Positions 12,601-22,799 are shown, counted from the stretch's first letter. The stretch: 64,000 nucleotides of DNA from Metellina segmentata (GCA_947359465.1 OX375880.1:27924548-27988547), one strand, 5' to 3'. The notes: generated from the sequence alone by a model not told the origin. Program-made: numbers and translations.

Positions 12601-15600
12601 GAATATTTTGAAACATGTCCAATTAATTAAACATTAAACTTTTGACTATGGCTGTAGATATAAATGGCACGATTCTTATAATTTTCTTTTCTTTTTACCG
12701 GCCTGTCTAAATTACTATTCGGCACGATCAAGTTACAACTGCAGTACTGGATGTAGTCTGAAGGTTAAGCTGGTTTTGTGATCATAGCACTTGTCTGCCA
12801 CATAGTAGTTCGTAGGTTTGAATCCCGGTTTGTAAGTGCATAGATGTTGGTGATTTTCCTCATTAGGAGTAGCAGGGACTTACCCATGCGGTACTCCTTC
12901 ACAAATAGCTGTTGGTTTGTAGTACCGAAGTCCGAATACGTCGGTGGTCAGGCTTGGATAAAAAAAAATTATAAACAGTTTAGAAATTAAAAACTGATAT
13001 CTTTAACTTTTCTATGTGCATAGAAACTAGAGACTACAGGTAACCTTCGTATAGCACGGTACTTTTATAACATGGATTCTCTATAACACAGTACCAAAAT
13101 TGCAGCATCCCTCAGATCACACGCCTAGGTTCTGCATATTTCACAGTTTACAATAACAATAAGAATGGAGTGTTTGTTTGTACATTGAATATTTTCGACC
13201 CATTTCAAGTTTTCTATCCGTTTTAGACCCTTCTGATGCCAAATCCACATCTTGCACGTCTGTTCTGTCTGTTGTGTGTGTTCTTCCTGTCGTGTCTGTA
13301 TGTTTTGTCTGTTAGTCTGTCTGGTCTGTTCGTATATTCAGTCTGGTCTGTTCGTATATGGTGTCTGTCTGCTCATCTGTATATCTGGCCTGTCTGCTCT
13401 TCTGCCTGTCTGTGTGTATTGTGTGCCCTATACACGTCCACACGGTTTAATACATTTTGGTGAAAATTGTGGTTTTCATATCACACATACAACTGTCCTT
13501 TGGTTTCCATATAACATGGTACGCTTTATCAAATATATATGACCTTTGAGTTTTGGTTAACATGGTTTCTATATAGCACGAGTATCCTATAACACGGTGC
13601 AATGTCGGGAGTATAATTTACATGGCGAGTGGCTTGAAGGCAGTTATTACGACTTTTAAAAATACAGCATGTTTAATTAATTATTAAGGCTATTTCAAGG
13701 CTAATATATCGAATATACAAATAGGGTTTCAGTCCAGCGGCTTCATAGGAGCAGAGTCGTTCTCCGTCCGTTCACATTCATGCGTTCCACGATTCTCCCT
13801 TTTCCTCGAGAGAAGACCCCACACGTTCTTCTGAAACCGCTACAGTTCAAAGACAAGGGGATACCCCCATCCGGTCATAAATTCAAGGACCACCATGAAA
13901 ACTGTGGTCAGAGAGACCCCCTACAACGACGCTACAACGGTATTCGATATAGCACAGTACGCAATATCAAAATTTGTGGGACTTAAGTAAGTTTCGTATA
14001 ATACAGATTTTCTATATCAACACCAATTAACCATGCTATACAAGGGTTACCTGTACATGTATTTGAGGTTATTAATAGATATGTGGTAAGTATTGCAGAA
14101 AATAAGGTAATGCGTGCTTCTGCAGATATGCTTCTGGCTGATTGAGAACGATTTGCGTGTCCTTATTGCTGCCTGTGATACTTTCCGAGCGGGTGCTGTG
14201 GAGCAGCTGCGCACCCACACTCGCCACCTCAACGCCCTCCATCCTCCGGAGGCCCACAATGGTATGCTGATGGTGCAGTTGTACGAGAAAGGTTATGGAA
14301 AGGATGCTGCTGGAATCGCCATGGAAGCAATAAATTTCGGTAAAAGCCCATTTCTAAAGTCGGGAGCTTGTGTTTCTTGTTTATATTAAGATATACAGTG
14401 TAGCACTGTTTATACGTTTTTATCATTTATACGTTTTTTTGAATGGTCCCAGCAAATTCCAATGCATATTAACGTTAAATAATTTCATTTCTCCGTTTTC
14501 CTAAAATCACAAATTTCATTTGTGTGGGTTTTTTTTCTCAAGAATTTTAAAGTACATTTTACAGGGCTCCTAACACGTCACTTTTGTCGCCTTTTTATTT
14601 TTTGTCACCTTTTTGACATTTTGTCACCTTTTCAGGGGGTTTTAAGTTCTTAAATTATATTCAAAGAAAAAATTTTGGTGCAAATATTAAAAAATTAATT
14701 TTTTCAAAAAAAAAAAAAAAAAAGCAGGGTTTGCACTAATTTAATTTTGAAATGTGCACTACGTTCCACCGCAAGAATGGATTCAAAAACGTACCGTTTC
14801 AACTGTAAAAGGATACTTCACGTTGCCCGCAGTGTATTAGCAGCAAGTTCTGAAAATTTTCCCGCAGGAAAAGGCTATCAGTAAAAGGAAGCGTCAAAGT
14901 TTAAGGGAAGCAGGGCCATCTGCGTGTCCGACCCCCTCCACAGGGTCGAACAAAAGAAGGAACCCTCTAGCATGTCAGATGCTGACAGCTCGCGTAAATG
15001 GTGATTGATGCCAGTGGTCATTTAAAAGGGGGGATAACATCCTCCATACACAGATCTGAGGACAGTCTCAACAGACCCATTTTATTTTCGGATTCTGGAA
15101 TAAGACAAGAATGGAGAGGTCAAGAGACCGGATGGATCAAGCTGATATTAACTCAACGTTAACCCAGGAGGAGAGGTAATGTGTTTAGTACCTCTGTCAT
15201 CACTTGTTGCAGTTTCTATTGTGGGTCTGATTATGTCTAGAAGGTATAGATACGTCTAGGCAAACTCTGAAAGGACGGTGGAATCTTCAATATGTAGGAT
15301 AATTTACACTCAAAGGTGTCTTTGGCAAAGTTTTTAAGGGAATAGATCATCAACCTCACACATTCTAAGAGCTCGAAGCTCCCCAACAAGAACCCTGACA
15401 TTCCTGTCTACGGAACGGCGGCTATTCACGCACTGCTCTCTTTGTGGCTCAGAAATGAGGGCATGGAAATCTTAATGCCCTTCAGCCGTTTCTTCAGGAG
15501 TTTTCCAAAGAAATTTTTGAATAAAAACATAAACGGAAAAAATAAATTTAGAATCTTATCCGAGTTCCCCGCGATTAAAAAAAACTTGGCATGGTTGCAA

Positions 15601-18312
15601 AAACTGAGAGTAAGGTCATGTGGGTAGAAAAAGTCTAGTTTCGCGTGTTTCTTCTTTTGTCCTGAGAAACGCGTTTGAAGAACCAGGTAGAGAATAAAAC
15701 TATTAAATTCATTTTAAAATCTTCTAATTGAATTTTAAAATCTGCCGCGACCCAAAAATTGCAAAAAATTTTAACTACCTGTGTGCCAAATCTCACTGCT
15801 GTAAGTGCCATAGAATGGTCAGGATTTTGCGACTGCGAAAAAAACAAACAGACAAACACTTCCTTTTATAATATTAGAGATTCTGCACTTTGTACCTTAC
15901 TTTGCTAAATTATTAGCCTGTTTACTTAACAAATCAGTTTGGGGGCATACTAGTCTAGCTGTCTTTCTTTATTTCTACTCTTTATTTTCAGCAAGAGATA
16001 CTAGAATAGATGTAGTTCTCATTGATACTGCAGGCAGAATGCAAGATAATGAACCATTGATGAGGGCCTTAGCCAAGGTAATCGACTTCTTTATCTTTGT
16101 AATTTATTTCTTGAATGTCTTTCAGTATATTGAGGATCTTTTACAAACCATTCAGAATTTCAACTCTACCTGGAGCAAAGTTAACTTAGATTGTAATAGG
16201 CAAAAAATTTAGAATTTGTACAAAAATAAGAAATTTTCTGTGTCTTTTCTTAATTTTTTGCTAAATTTATACATGCCAACTTGTACATTTTGACAATACT
16301 ATGCACATATTTTGACTGAATTGTATGGTTGTACAGTAAGATTGTACTGTATTTTTAAAAAAATCCTAAATTTTGTTTTCAAAAGATATCTGGTACAGGT
16401 TCATATAGATAGCAACTACTACAAATTCTTTGCAATACCTACTGGAAAACATTCTATACTGTAGACTACAGAAAAAGTCAATTCTACTGTGGAAAATAAA
16501 TTTTCCATTCTCAAATTTCATTCAAGCATTGTGTGGATTCTTCAAATTGATGCTTCACAATGGCATTCATTCCTTTTAAATTTTCAAAAAATACATACAT
16601 ATTGGTGCTTTGAAATGTGTTTATACATTTTGAGGTTCTATGTATGTCATAGATCTGTAAAATTTGTAAGGTTCCCGAAATTGGCACGTTGGCAGATATT
16701 TTAATTTAATGTCTTTGTATGGAAGGTTATAACCTTATATAACATATTTTCTGTTAACACGTCTCTTGTAGCTGATCAAAGTAAATACCCCGGACCTGGT
16801 TGCATTTGTGGGAGAAGCCTTAGTGGGTAATGAAGCTGTAGATCAGTTGGTGAAGTTCAATCGAGCTCTGGCTGACCACTCTAGCCGCGATAATCCCCAA
16901 CTTATTGATGGAATAGTCCTCACAAAATTCGACACCATTGATGACAAAGTGAGTATCCTTCCCATAACTTTCAATTGACTTTTTGTTTGGCTGCCTTCCT
17001 TATGTATTTGCATTTTTGAATTTGTATGACACTAGGGCAATTTGGTATCTTGGTGCAAACTGTATACAAATATAAACATAGTCGTATTCCCTAGCTATTA
17101 TTAAGGCATTTAAATTGAGGTATTTTTGACAAAAAGTGCAAATTATCCAAAATCCAGATTGGCTGAGGTCAGGAGGATTCCAGATTTTGGACTTTGTACT
17201 GTATTGCAAACGTGTTCCGGATGTAAATAACGAGTAATAGCATCCAAATGTAAATAATGCCCAGGCGTAAATAACGAGCAGAAAAATTTGCGAACTTGGA
17301 AGGGGGGTTACCTATAATTATAATCTCCTCTTTCCAAAAAAAAACCTAGGGTTTTTGGCAAACAATCCAAAATCCGGAATGGCAGAGGTCCGAAGGATTT
17401 TGGACTGCAGTACACAATTTTGGCAACTGTGGATGATTCAAGTGGTGCCAAAAAAAAGATAGAGAATCATAGACCATGTGCAAGGTCCAACATTGCCACA
17501 ATCGATGTCTAAAGAATAAAAACAAAAATAAATTACAAGACAAGAAATCAATGTACATGCAAAAGAAATCTCTTTGCATATGCACAAAAGGTAATCCTTT
17601 GACATTTGTGCAAATGCCAATCCTCTGACATTCACTAAACTATAGTTAATGGCAAGCACAAGCACCGACAATAGTTCATGAATACTAATAAATATTCTTG
17701 AATTCTAAAACCTACTGTTCTGTTTAGAAGTCTGTTGGAAAAAAGGTGAAAATTAACGTTTGCCACTAGCCGCATGACGACTGAATGTTTGTAAGTGGAA
17801 ACTGAAAAGTTTTGCTACAGTCGACACACTTTCTGAAATTTGGAATTTAAAGAAAAAAACGCAGACGCTTGAAGTGGGAAAACACAGCAATCTAGGGTAA
17901 CGTGGTAATTTTAAATTGATATTGATGACGGTCCAGGATCAATCCCCTAAGGGAAAGATCCGAGGACACAACCACATAATTTTGAACCACAGTCAAATGA
18001 CGAAAGTAATCTAGGCAAAGAAGACTGAAGATTAGTAGTTGTGTGTGCATGTATTTCGTGGGGTGATAAAATCTATTTTGAAAGTTCATAAGTGGCCACT
18101 TTTAATTTCTTAATTTTCACCTTCATGTTGGAGCCTATATGTGCTTTTTGATTGACATTAAAGTTTGTGAATCTTTTGTATTCCAGGTTGGGGCTGCCAT
18201 ATCAATGACCTACATAACTGGTCAGCCAATCATCTTTGTTGGAACTGGACAGACATACACAGACCTTAAGAGCCTTAATCCTAAAGCTGTTGTTCATGCC
18301 CTCATGAAATGA
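3511..18312 (+). CDS. SRPRA: signal recognition particle receptor subunit alpha (SR-alpha, docking protein), complete, 13 exons
   Basis: SR-alpha is the ER-membrane-associated GTPase that receives SRP-ribosome complexes. It anchors to SR-beta through its N-terminal SRX domain. Exons are 3511-3627, 4564-4647, 4834-4977, 5342-5501, 5813-5963, 7748-7910, 9351-9454, 10637-10749, 11222-11481, 14126-14339, 15992-16077, 16772-16948 and 18187-18312. They join in frame to 632 residues, close to the 638 of human SRPRA as recalled. Every intron begins GT and ends AG. Residues 1 to about 130 are SRX ([10 protein letters not shown] start). A Lys/Ser/Glu-rich linker follows, and the NG GTPase domain shows GVNGVGKST (420-428), DTFRAGA (450-456), DTAGR (515-519), TKFD (583-586) and GTGQTY (610-615). 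No break is seen. The least certain junction is the exon 6 donor (gtttgt). Confidence 0.96.
4564..4647 (+). CDS. SRPRA: SRPRA exon 2
   Basis: Acceptor tttttccag, donor gtaaga. Encodes 28 SRX residues including [16 protein letters not shown], near-identical to the vertebrate family as recalled. Confidence 0.95.
4834..4977 (+). CDS. SRPRA: SRPRA exon 3
   Basis: Acceptor ctttctag, donor gtaagt. Encodes 48 SRX residues ([20 protein letters not shown] and onward). Confidence 0.95.
5342..5501 (+). CDS. SRPRA: SRPRA exon 4
   Basis: Acceptor ctcag, donor gtatat, ending in phase 1. It covers the end of SRX and the start of the basic linker ([10 protein letters not shown] resembles the family's RSMIE motif). 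Confidence 0.9.
5813..5963 (+). CDS. SRPRA: SRPRA exon 5 (charged linker)
   Basis: Acceptor gttccag, donor gtaagt, ending in phase 2. Low-complexity Lys/Ser/Asp-rich linker, consistent with the variable ribosome-contacting linker of the family. Confidence 0.88.
5964..7334. other. SRPRA intron 5, first part: no feature recognised
   Basis: A/T-rich intron sequence with scattered A runs. I see no coding similarity, RNA gene or terminal repeats before the SINE tail at 7335. Confidence 0.5.
7335..7420 (+). repeat. SINE family B tail in SRPRA intron 5
   Basis: Shares the family-B tail landmarks with other copies in the window: gtgatataacttggctaaat, then a block ending tgtgctataaaccc. The bases from about 7107 to 7335 may be its diverged body. 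The family is tRNA-derived (see 27011). Confidence 0.5.
7748..7910 (+). CDS. SRPRA: SRPRA exon 6 (linker, KKPRIWD motif)
   Basis: Acceptor tttactttag; encodes KSKKPRIWD, matching the KAPRVWE motif of the family linker. Ending at 7910 (atg before gtttgt) keeps phase 0 into the next exon; frame read-through reaches a stop within 30 bases. The donor is weak, so the end is the least certain in the gene. Confidence 0.8.
7911..9350. other. SRPRA intron 6: no feature recognised
   Basis: A/T-rich intron with short open frames of random appearance and no repeat shared with the rest of the window. Confidence 0.5.
9351..9454 (+). CDS. SRPRA: SRPRA exon 7 (acidic linker)
   Basis: Acceptor tttttgtag, donor gttggt, ending in phase 2. 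It encodes a Ser/Glu alternation and then seven Glu in a row, the acidic patch before the NG domain. The donor is non-consensus, but the phase matches exon 8. Confidence 0.82.
9455..10636. other. SRPRA intron 7: no feature recognised
   Basis: A/T-rich sequence. The 114-codon minus-strand open frame at 10031-10375 has no recognisable domain and is probably chance. Confidence 0.5.
10637..10749 (+). CDS. SRPRA: SRPRA exon 8
   Basis: Acceptor cttatag, donor gtatgt. Encodes [20 protein letters not shown], the conserved entry to the N domain. Confidence 0.93.
11222..11481 (+). CDS. SRPRA: SRPRA exon 9 (N domain and P-loop)
   Basis: Acceptor tttctccctag, donor gtaaga. Encodes the N-domain helices and ends with [13 protein letters not shown], the nucleotide-binding P-loop. 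Confidence 0.96.
11599..11745 (+). repeat. SINE family A, internally deleted
   Basis: Full tRNA-like head (gccgaccaaccggtatagtg, B box ggttcgaatcc) and the gtttgtaagcgtat junction. It then jumps to the gcttcgtcatctgaacatgg part of the body and ends without the tail. Sits in SRPRA intron 9. Confidence 0.8.
11746..11860 (+). repeat. SINE family C body fragment
   Basis: Shares gctccttcacaa, a ttgtagt block and the gacttcggtc-like end with the fuller copy at 12755-12970. It joins directly to the truncated family-A SINE. Confidence 0.45.
11906..12115 (+). repeat. SINE family B copy
   Basis: Begins with a tRNA-like ccattgtggctcagtggttg start, then gcaagctacctgcaagttct and tgggtatatttctcactctt. 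It ends in the family tail (tagccaaacattgcccttgt, gctataaaaacccaaccc). Sits in SRPRA intron 9. Confidence 0.65.
12755..12970 (+). repeat. SINE family C copy (tRNA-derived)
   Basis: Has a B-box-like GTAGGTTTGAATCCCGG about 55 bases from its start, a body containing ggtactccttcacaaatagc, and a short A-rich 3' end near 12960. The 11746 fragment shares the body. The start is approximate. Confidence 0.5.
13035..14055. mobile_element. pogo/Tigger-like non-autonomous DNA transposon in SRPRA intron 9
   Basis: The ends are imperfect inverted repeats of about 26 bp: tacaggtaaccttcgtatag at the left, and the complement of ctatacaagggttacctgta at the right. TA dinucleotides lie at both termini, fitting TA target duplication. 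Many copies of a tata(a/g)cacggt-like motif sit near both ends (13042, 13067, 13078, 13510, 13566, 13586, 13949 and others). The interior holds a degenerate gtctgt-rich tract (about 13255-13425) and no transposase. The superfamily is inferred from TIR style and TA ends. Confidence 0.65.
14126..14339 (+). CDS. SRPRA: SRPRA exon 10 (G domain)
   Basis: Acceptor cttctgcag, donor gtaaaa. Encodes [20 protein letters not shown] and [17 protein letters not shown] sequence. The upstream intron carries the pogo-like insertion at 13035-14055, ending only 70 bp before this exon. Confidence 0.96.
14340..15991. other. SRPRA intron 10: mostly unrecognised, with a Helitron piece at its end
   Basis: Contains a GTCAcctttt-type triplicate at 14573-14635 and an A18 run near 14706. 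A GC-richer block (about 14760-15300) has coding-like base composition but no frame I recognise. The distal part (about 15500-15880) matches the Helitron family. Confidence 0.45.
15500..15880 (-). mobile_element. Helitron family, 5' part
   Basis: Matches the complete copy at 25914-26589 over the ccaggt(t)tagaataaaactat, ctacctgtgtgccaaat and aaacaaacagacaaacactt blocks. It has the same 5' terminus, TCTCTAATATTATAAA on the minus strand, ending at 15880 next to a T (A before TC in element sense). The left boundary is unclear. Confidence 0.65.
15992..16077 (+). CDS. SRPRA: SRPRA exon 11 (DTAGR motif)
   Basis: Acceptor attttcag, donor gtaatc. Encodes [20 protein letters not shown], the G3 motif. 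Confidence 0.96.
16772..16948 (+). CDS. SRPRA: SRPRA exon 12 (TKFD motif)
   Basis: Acceptor ctcttgtag, donor gtgagt. Encodes [20 protein letters not shown] and [13 protein letters not shown] (G4). Confidence 0.96.
17125..17420. repeat. pogo-like terminal-repeat remnants in SRPRA intron 12
   Basis: Two segments (17140-17203 and 17362-17415) each pair an atccaaaatccgga-like arm with a gattttggact arm. Both end near a TGCAGTAC/GTACTGTA motif, resembling decayed Tigger-type ends. A tgtaaataacgag motif recurs between them. Classification is tentative. Confidence 0.35.
17899..18015 (-). repeat. SINE family A, 3' part, inverted
   Basis: Reverse complement of the family tail and distal body (gacggtccaggatcaatccc, gatccgaggacacaaccaca, cagtcaaatgacg). 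Lies in SRPRA intron 12, antisense to the gene. Confidence 0.7.
18187..18312 (+). CDS. SRPRA: SRPRA exon 13 with stop codon
   Basis: Acceptor gtattccag. Encodes the closing [20 protein letters not shown] region and ends LMK-stop (tga 18310-18312). Confidence 0.96.
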   Translation, partial: VGAAISMTYITGQPIIFVGTGQTYTDLKSLNPKAVVHALMK

Positions 18313-19580
18313 AAGACTTTATATTAACCAATCAAAGTTTTACCTATGCATGCATGCTTGTGCATTATTTATTAAAAAGATATTTGAGATCTGAAACAAA
18401 TTGCATACCTGTCTCTTCCATCATCCTATCTATCCTCTCCAGATGACACAGAATTCGTTTAGTTTCAGATATTTTATTAAAGTGAAATCCCTTTTGTTTT
18501 TTATATGAAATTATATTTCAATTGGATGATTCTTTTAATTGGGATTGATTAATTTATGAATTGATTTTTTTTTACATTTTGTATGATTTTTTGTGAATGA
18601 ATACTTGATCAGCGTTTTTTGACGGATCATGCACGGGTTACGATTTTTGTATTATAAATGATTTCGGTGTTTTCTATTTGTTAAGACTCCCAACCTTTTG
18701 CATGGAAATTTTAAACAAAACAATTGTTGCCTAAAATTCTCTGACAGATCTGTTATGAGGGTTTCATTCTGTGATTGAAATATTGAATAAAAACTCATGC
18801 TATCATCCGAGATTATCAGTTCCTGATGCTACACAATGTATTGTCTGGTTTCCCAAACTTTCTTAATTTTCTGTAGCTTGTGAATTTAGCTACTCAGTAT
18901 TTTTAAAATCCCATATCCTGTTAGAAGAAAATGTAAAAACTGTTTTGACCTAGAAAGTATAACTTCATTAAATTTTCATGTCTAGATGAGAAGAAAGATT
19001 TATTTGTTTATATGAGCATTCCACGTTTTACACACCTTTTTGTTTTTAGGGAGACATACTTTGTTACTGTATACTCCTTATAATCAATCCATAAATGATA
19101 TTGAAATATATATGAAATCAACAGAATTATTGTTTTGGAAAGTTATATATTTTGGGGACTTAATAAAGCTACTTATATAAACTTTTTATGTATCTCTTAT
19201 ATATATATTCACACAATATATGTTTATCTTGTCTCTGATTGCTCAAATAATATATATATCGTTGGCTTACAAGTGAAACATATCAAAAAACATATCAAAT
19301 CAAAAAACATAGTTATAAGAATACTGAAAGGAAATAAATTCAACTAAATATGGTTATCTCACTGTTCAAGAAAAAATCTAGTCAGCAATGAAGGAATGAC
19401 TCGGTGAACCTTACCAGTCTAAAAACACTATATTATGGTTGAGGAAAGCTAAAAAACTTGTATTCTATAAATTTTTGACTTGGTATGTTTCATAAGCCAT
19501 CATTATGTTATGCGTGCATTAAAAAATTGTGAGATTTAATTCATGGTAAATCAAAAGTTAGGATTGTCTCCATAAAAAGG
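18313..19580. other. SRPRA 3' region and intergenic DNA
   Basis: A/T-rich. The only shared motif is gttggcttacaagtgaaac at 19261, which matches the terminal inverted repeat of the MITE at 63653-63887 and may be a lone end of that family. Confidence 0.4.
18786..18791 (+). terminator. candidate SRPRA polyadenylation signal
   Basis: First canonical aataaa after the stop codon in an A/T-rich 3' region, about 470 bases downstream. Later hexamers exist, so the true cleavage site is unproven. Confidence 0.45.
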
Positions 19581-19588
19581 GTGATGAC

Positions 19589-20351
19589 TAGGGCAACGTT
19601 TTTGTTGCAGTAAAAATTTAAAAAGTTGCATTTATGGGAATAAAGTTGCATTTATTTTTGTTACACTAAAATCTAAAATAAATTATTCGTAAAAAATGAA
19701 AAAAAAAAAAATCTGAATATTTGACAATTTTAGTGGTATACAAAAGTATTATACATAATTAAATACAGAAGAACATTGACATTGTTGAATGGCTGAGCCT
19801 TGACCAGTAATCTCTTTAACATTGAAAAACTGTGCTCAACAGAGATTGATGTTGCCTGACATTGTTGCAGTAGCAAATAATCACTTGGAGGAAAATCGTC
19901 TCGGGAAAGCGTAGCAATAACAGTCATGTCGTTATTTTTTTCCAATCGTTTTTAATATGTGCTTTAAGGTTGCAAGGAACTTTAAAGCCATCGATCTGAT
20001 ATCTTCATTTGCTTTTTCGATGTTGTACTCTTTCGATTTTTCTATTAGACGAATCAAACATTCATAGCTGCGTCTGATTTTCAACAACCAATTTTTGTCA
20101 GCTCTGGATAACCGAAGTTTTACGTTCCAATTATTTAAATTTTAAAACGAAATAGCAATTTTATATTATTTAATTTTGAGCAAAATTTTAAAACGTTGCA
20201 GGTGGTTGTATTTATGCAAAAAGTTCCATTTATGTTGCTGTTATAACTCACTTACAGTACACCCCATGTAGGAGGAATTTTGGTTTTAGCACTTTACATG
20301 CAGTGTAGAATGTGTGTAAAAAAGTTGCATTTGTTGTGAAAAGTTGCCTTA
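19589..20351 (-). mobile_element. short hAT element with 8-bp target duplication
   Basis: Termini tagggcaacg and cgttgcctta-like (gttgcctta) are inverted. They are flanked by a perfect 8-bp direct duplication gtgatgac (19581-19588 and 20352-20359). Inside, the minus-strand frame 19730-19945 encodes a SxEHSFSMLKRLL...NV...YN sequence, the C-terminal signature of hAT transposases (dimerisation region). At 763 bp it lacks the catalytic core, so it is an internally deleted, non-autonomous copy. Confidence 0.8.
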
Positions 20352-20624
20352 GTGATGACCTAGAATGCTAAAGTTTTTTTTTATCCTATGATTTTATTCA
20401 GTGTTGAGTAAATTAATATCGCAGATAATCAACGTGTAGTTTTTGTTTCACAAATTATATTCCGGTAAAAATTTTAAGTAAATGAAAATTAATGAATTTC
20501 ATACGTGCATGAAATTTTTCTTGCCTTTGTACAAGACGGTGAAGCAATTTAAATTTTGTATGATTCATTTCATTCGATGGTTTACTTTTGAACTTTGGTC
20601 AAGTGTGTTTACATATAATTCAAG

Positions 20625-20725
20625 TAATACCGGTATAAACATTATTTATGTTTATACTGGTATTACATTATTATTTATAATGTTTATACTGGTACATTAT
20701 TATTTATAATGTTTATACTGGTTTT
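20625..20725 (+). repeat. short tandem repeat (about 35-bp unit)
   Basis: The motif tttataatgtttatactggt recurs at short spacing about three times, partly inverted with respect to a preceding ccggtataaac. Confidence 0.6.
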
Positions 20726-21359
20726 AACAAACAAAAACAAAGTGGTTTAAAAAAAACTTTATAATGTTTTTTACATTGCAAAGTATCACGAAAAAGTATT
20801 TTAAAGATTTCAAAAAGATTATTTGCTATACTGCTGAGTCGAGCTGAAAGAAAAAAGAACTTATTTTTTGTGCATCAATCAAAATTTTACCTATTCTTTC
20901 GTCATATTGGCAAAATATACAATATATTTTTGGTGAGCCACATAATTTTACTTAGTTTGTGGGCCATGCGATGATAAAAGGCTGAAACTGTTGTCCTATA
21001 TGAAAATGAATTTTTAATGCACTCAAGTTACAAAGTATGCAGTAATTGTTACCTAAAGTAAAACAATTTTAATAAGATGTACATTTTTATTTTTAATTTT
21101 TGAAAAATAAATTGGCCACCTAAAAATCTTGGAATTAAAAGTTTCAACACAAATATTAATATGAATTTCCTTGTTATTTTCGAGTGATTGTCTAATTACA
21201 CTGCTGTTTGTAAAAAAGGCAACACCATGAAGGAATCATCCGAATGAAATTAAATTTGCAGCAAATGTCAATTATAGGATGTTATGCAAAGTAGTAAAGT
21301 TTCACAGCCACCGCGCATGCGTGGTGTGAGCAGCGCCCTCTGAACTGATGCTAAAAGCG

Positions 21360-21368
21360 TATAAATAG
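21360..21368 (+). promoter_or_regulatory. TATA box of the Tc1 transposase gene
   Basis: tataaatag stands 80 bases before the transposase ATG, in a GC-richer stretch (gcagcgccctctg upstream, gagggctgcagcgggacg downstream). This is a typical core promoter layout. Confidence 0.55.
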
Positions 21369-21439
21369 AGGGCTGCAGCGGGACGTTGAAAATAGTGCAT
21401 GGTTATTTTTTAGTGGCGAACGTTTAGTGAGATCTAAGT

Positions 21440-22472
21440 ATGCCTCCACGACGAAATAGGGTGAAATTTCGACAACTTACGGAGTTTGAACGGGGGAGAA
21501 TCATCGGCCTTCGTGAAGGAGGATTTTCCTATCGCGCAATAGCAGCTCGTGTGCAGCGGAACAGTGTTGCGAGTTTGGAAGCAGTGGACCGACGAGCACC
21601 GAACAACTCGAAAAACTGGGAGTGGAAGACGGAAGGTGACGTCAGCGCGCGATGATAGACACCTGGTCTACATGGCTGTGAATGACCCTACAGCTTACTC
21701 CAGGCATTTGTCAGCACTTTGGTCTACTGCTACAGGTGTATTAATGTCGGCTTCATCAATTCGCCGACGTCTGCTGCACCGTGGACTGCATGCAAAGATT
21801 CCTTTATACAGGATCCCCTTCACGTCAAATCATCGACGGCTGCGTCTGCAATGGGCTCATGAGCACAGAGCCTGGCGGGCTGATTGGTAACAAGTTTTCT
21901 TTTCTGACGAATCCCGCTTTAATTTGTGGAACCATGATGGCCACATTCGTGTTAGACGCTATGCCGGTGAACGCTGCCTTCCAGAGTGCGTTATCGAACG
22001 TCATAGTGGCCGAACACCCGGAGTTATGGTCTGGGGTGCGATTTCGTATCATGGACGATCTCGGTTGCTACGAATTGAGGGTAATCTGAATAGCAACAGG
22101 TACGTCCGTGAAGTGCTAGAGCCCGAAATCGTTCCCTTCCTTCAAGGCATCCCTGGAGCTATTTTTCAACAGGATAATGCACACCCACATGTTGCAAGGA
22201 AAGTTCGAGACTTCTTTTCAGCCCAACACTTGCAACTTCTTCCTTGGCCTGCTTATTCGCCGGATATGTTGCCTATTGAGCACGTGTGAGATTTGGTTGG
22301 TCGGCGTCTCGCTCGTGATCCGCGTCCTACAGCTTCAAAAGACGAACTTTGAGTGCGCATAATAACAATATGGAATTCTCTTCCACAAGCAGACATTCAA
22401 CATCTGTTTCACTCCATGCCACGTCGTATAGCAGCACTTATTGCAGCGCGTGGTGGCTACACCAAATACTGA
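21440..22472 (+). pseudogene. Tc1/mariner-superfamily transposase, broken
   Basis: The start MPPRRNRVKFRQLTEFERGR leads into a helix-turn-helix DNA-binding region. The DDE domain follows: FFSDESRFNLWNHDGH (first Asp), FQQDNAHPHVARKV (second Asp) and SPDMLPIEHV (Glu). All three catalytic residues remain. The copy is inactivated by one frameshift near 21560 and in-frame stops at 21888 (TAA), 22287 (TGA) and 22350 (TGA). The last two stand where the family has Trp. The reading frame otherwise runs to a natural-looking stop at 22470. It was probably silenced fairly recently, since the sequence is still easy to align by eye. Confidence 0.9.
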
Positions 22473-22738
22473 TATCGGACACTTAATATTGTTTTTTTGC
22501 TTTGAAAATTTATTAAAGCAGCAAAAATAACTTTTTGTGTAACGGCATTTATTAAAGTGTCAGTCAAAAAAGTGATTTTTTAGAATCGATATAAGTAATT
22601 CACTAAGTAAACCTCTGAAAGACGAAGATTTTACTTCCGGTTATCCAAAATAGAATACGTACAGGAACACATTCAAACACTAAAACGCCAGCGCCATCTA
22701 TAATTTAGTTTTACAGATGAAACTTCTTACGAAAAAAG

Positions 22739-22797
22739 TCGTCAATATCCCGTTGTGTAGCTCTAGTACGACGTTAACTAAAAATTACCATCACCAT
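22739..22797 (+). repeat. SINE family A tail
   Basis: gtcaatatcccgttgtgtag and acgacgttaactaaaaatta match the 3' end of the family. Confidence 0.7.
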
Positions 22798-22799
22798 CT

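Larger units (their letters stand above)
21197..22550 (+). mobile_element. Tc1-type DNA transposon, degraded
   Basis: A transposase pseudogene (21440-22472) is preceded by its own TATA-box promoter and flanked by A/T-rich ends. Both presumed ends begin TTACAC, but longer inverted repeats are not convincing, so the boundaries are approximate. Confidence 0.6.

Noticed and set aside
13236..13542. 75- and 96-codon Cys/Val/Leu-rich frames
   Set aside because: Products of a degenerate gtctgt simple-repeat tract inside the pogo-like element.
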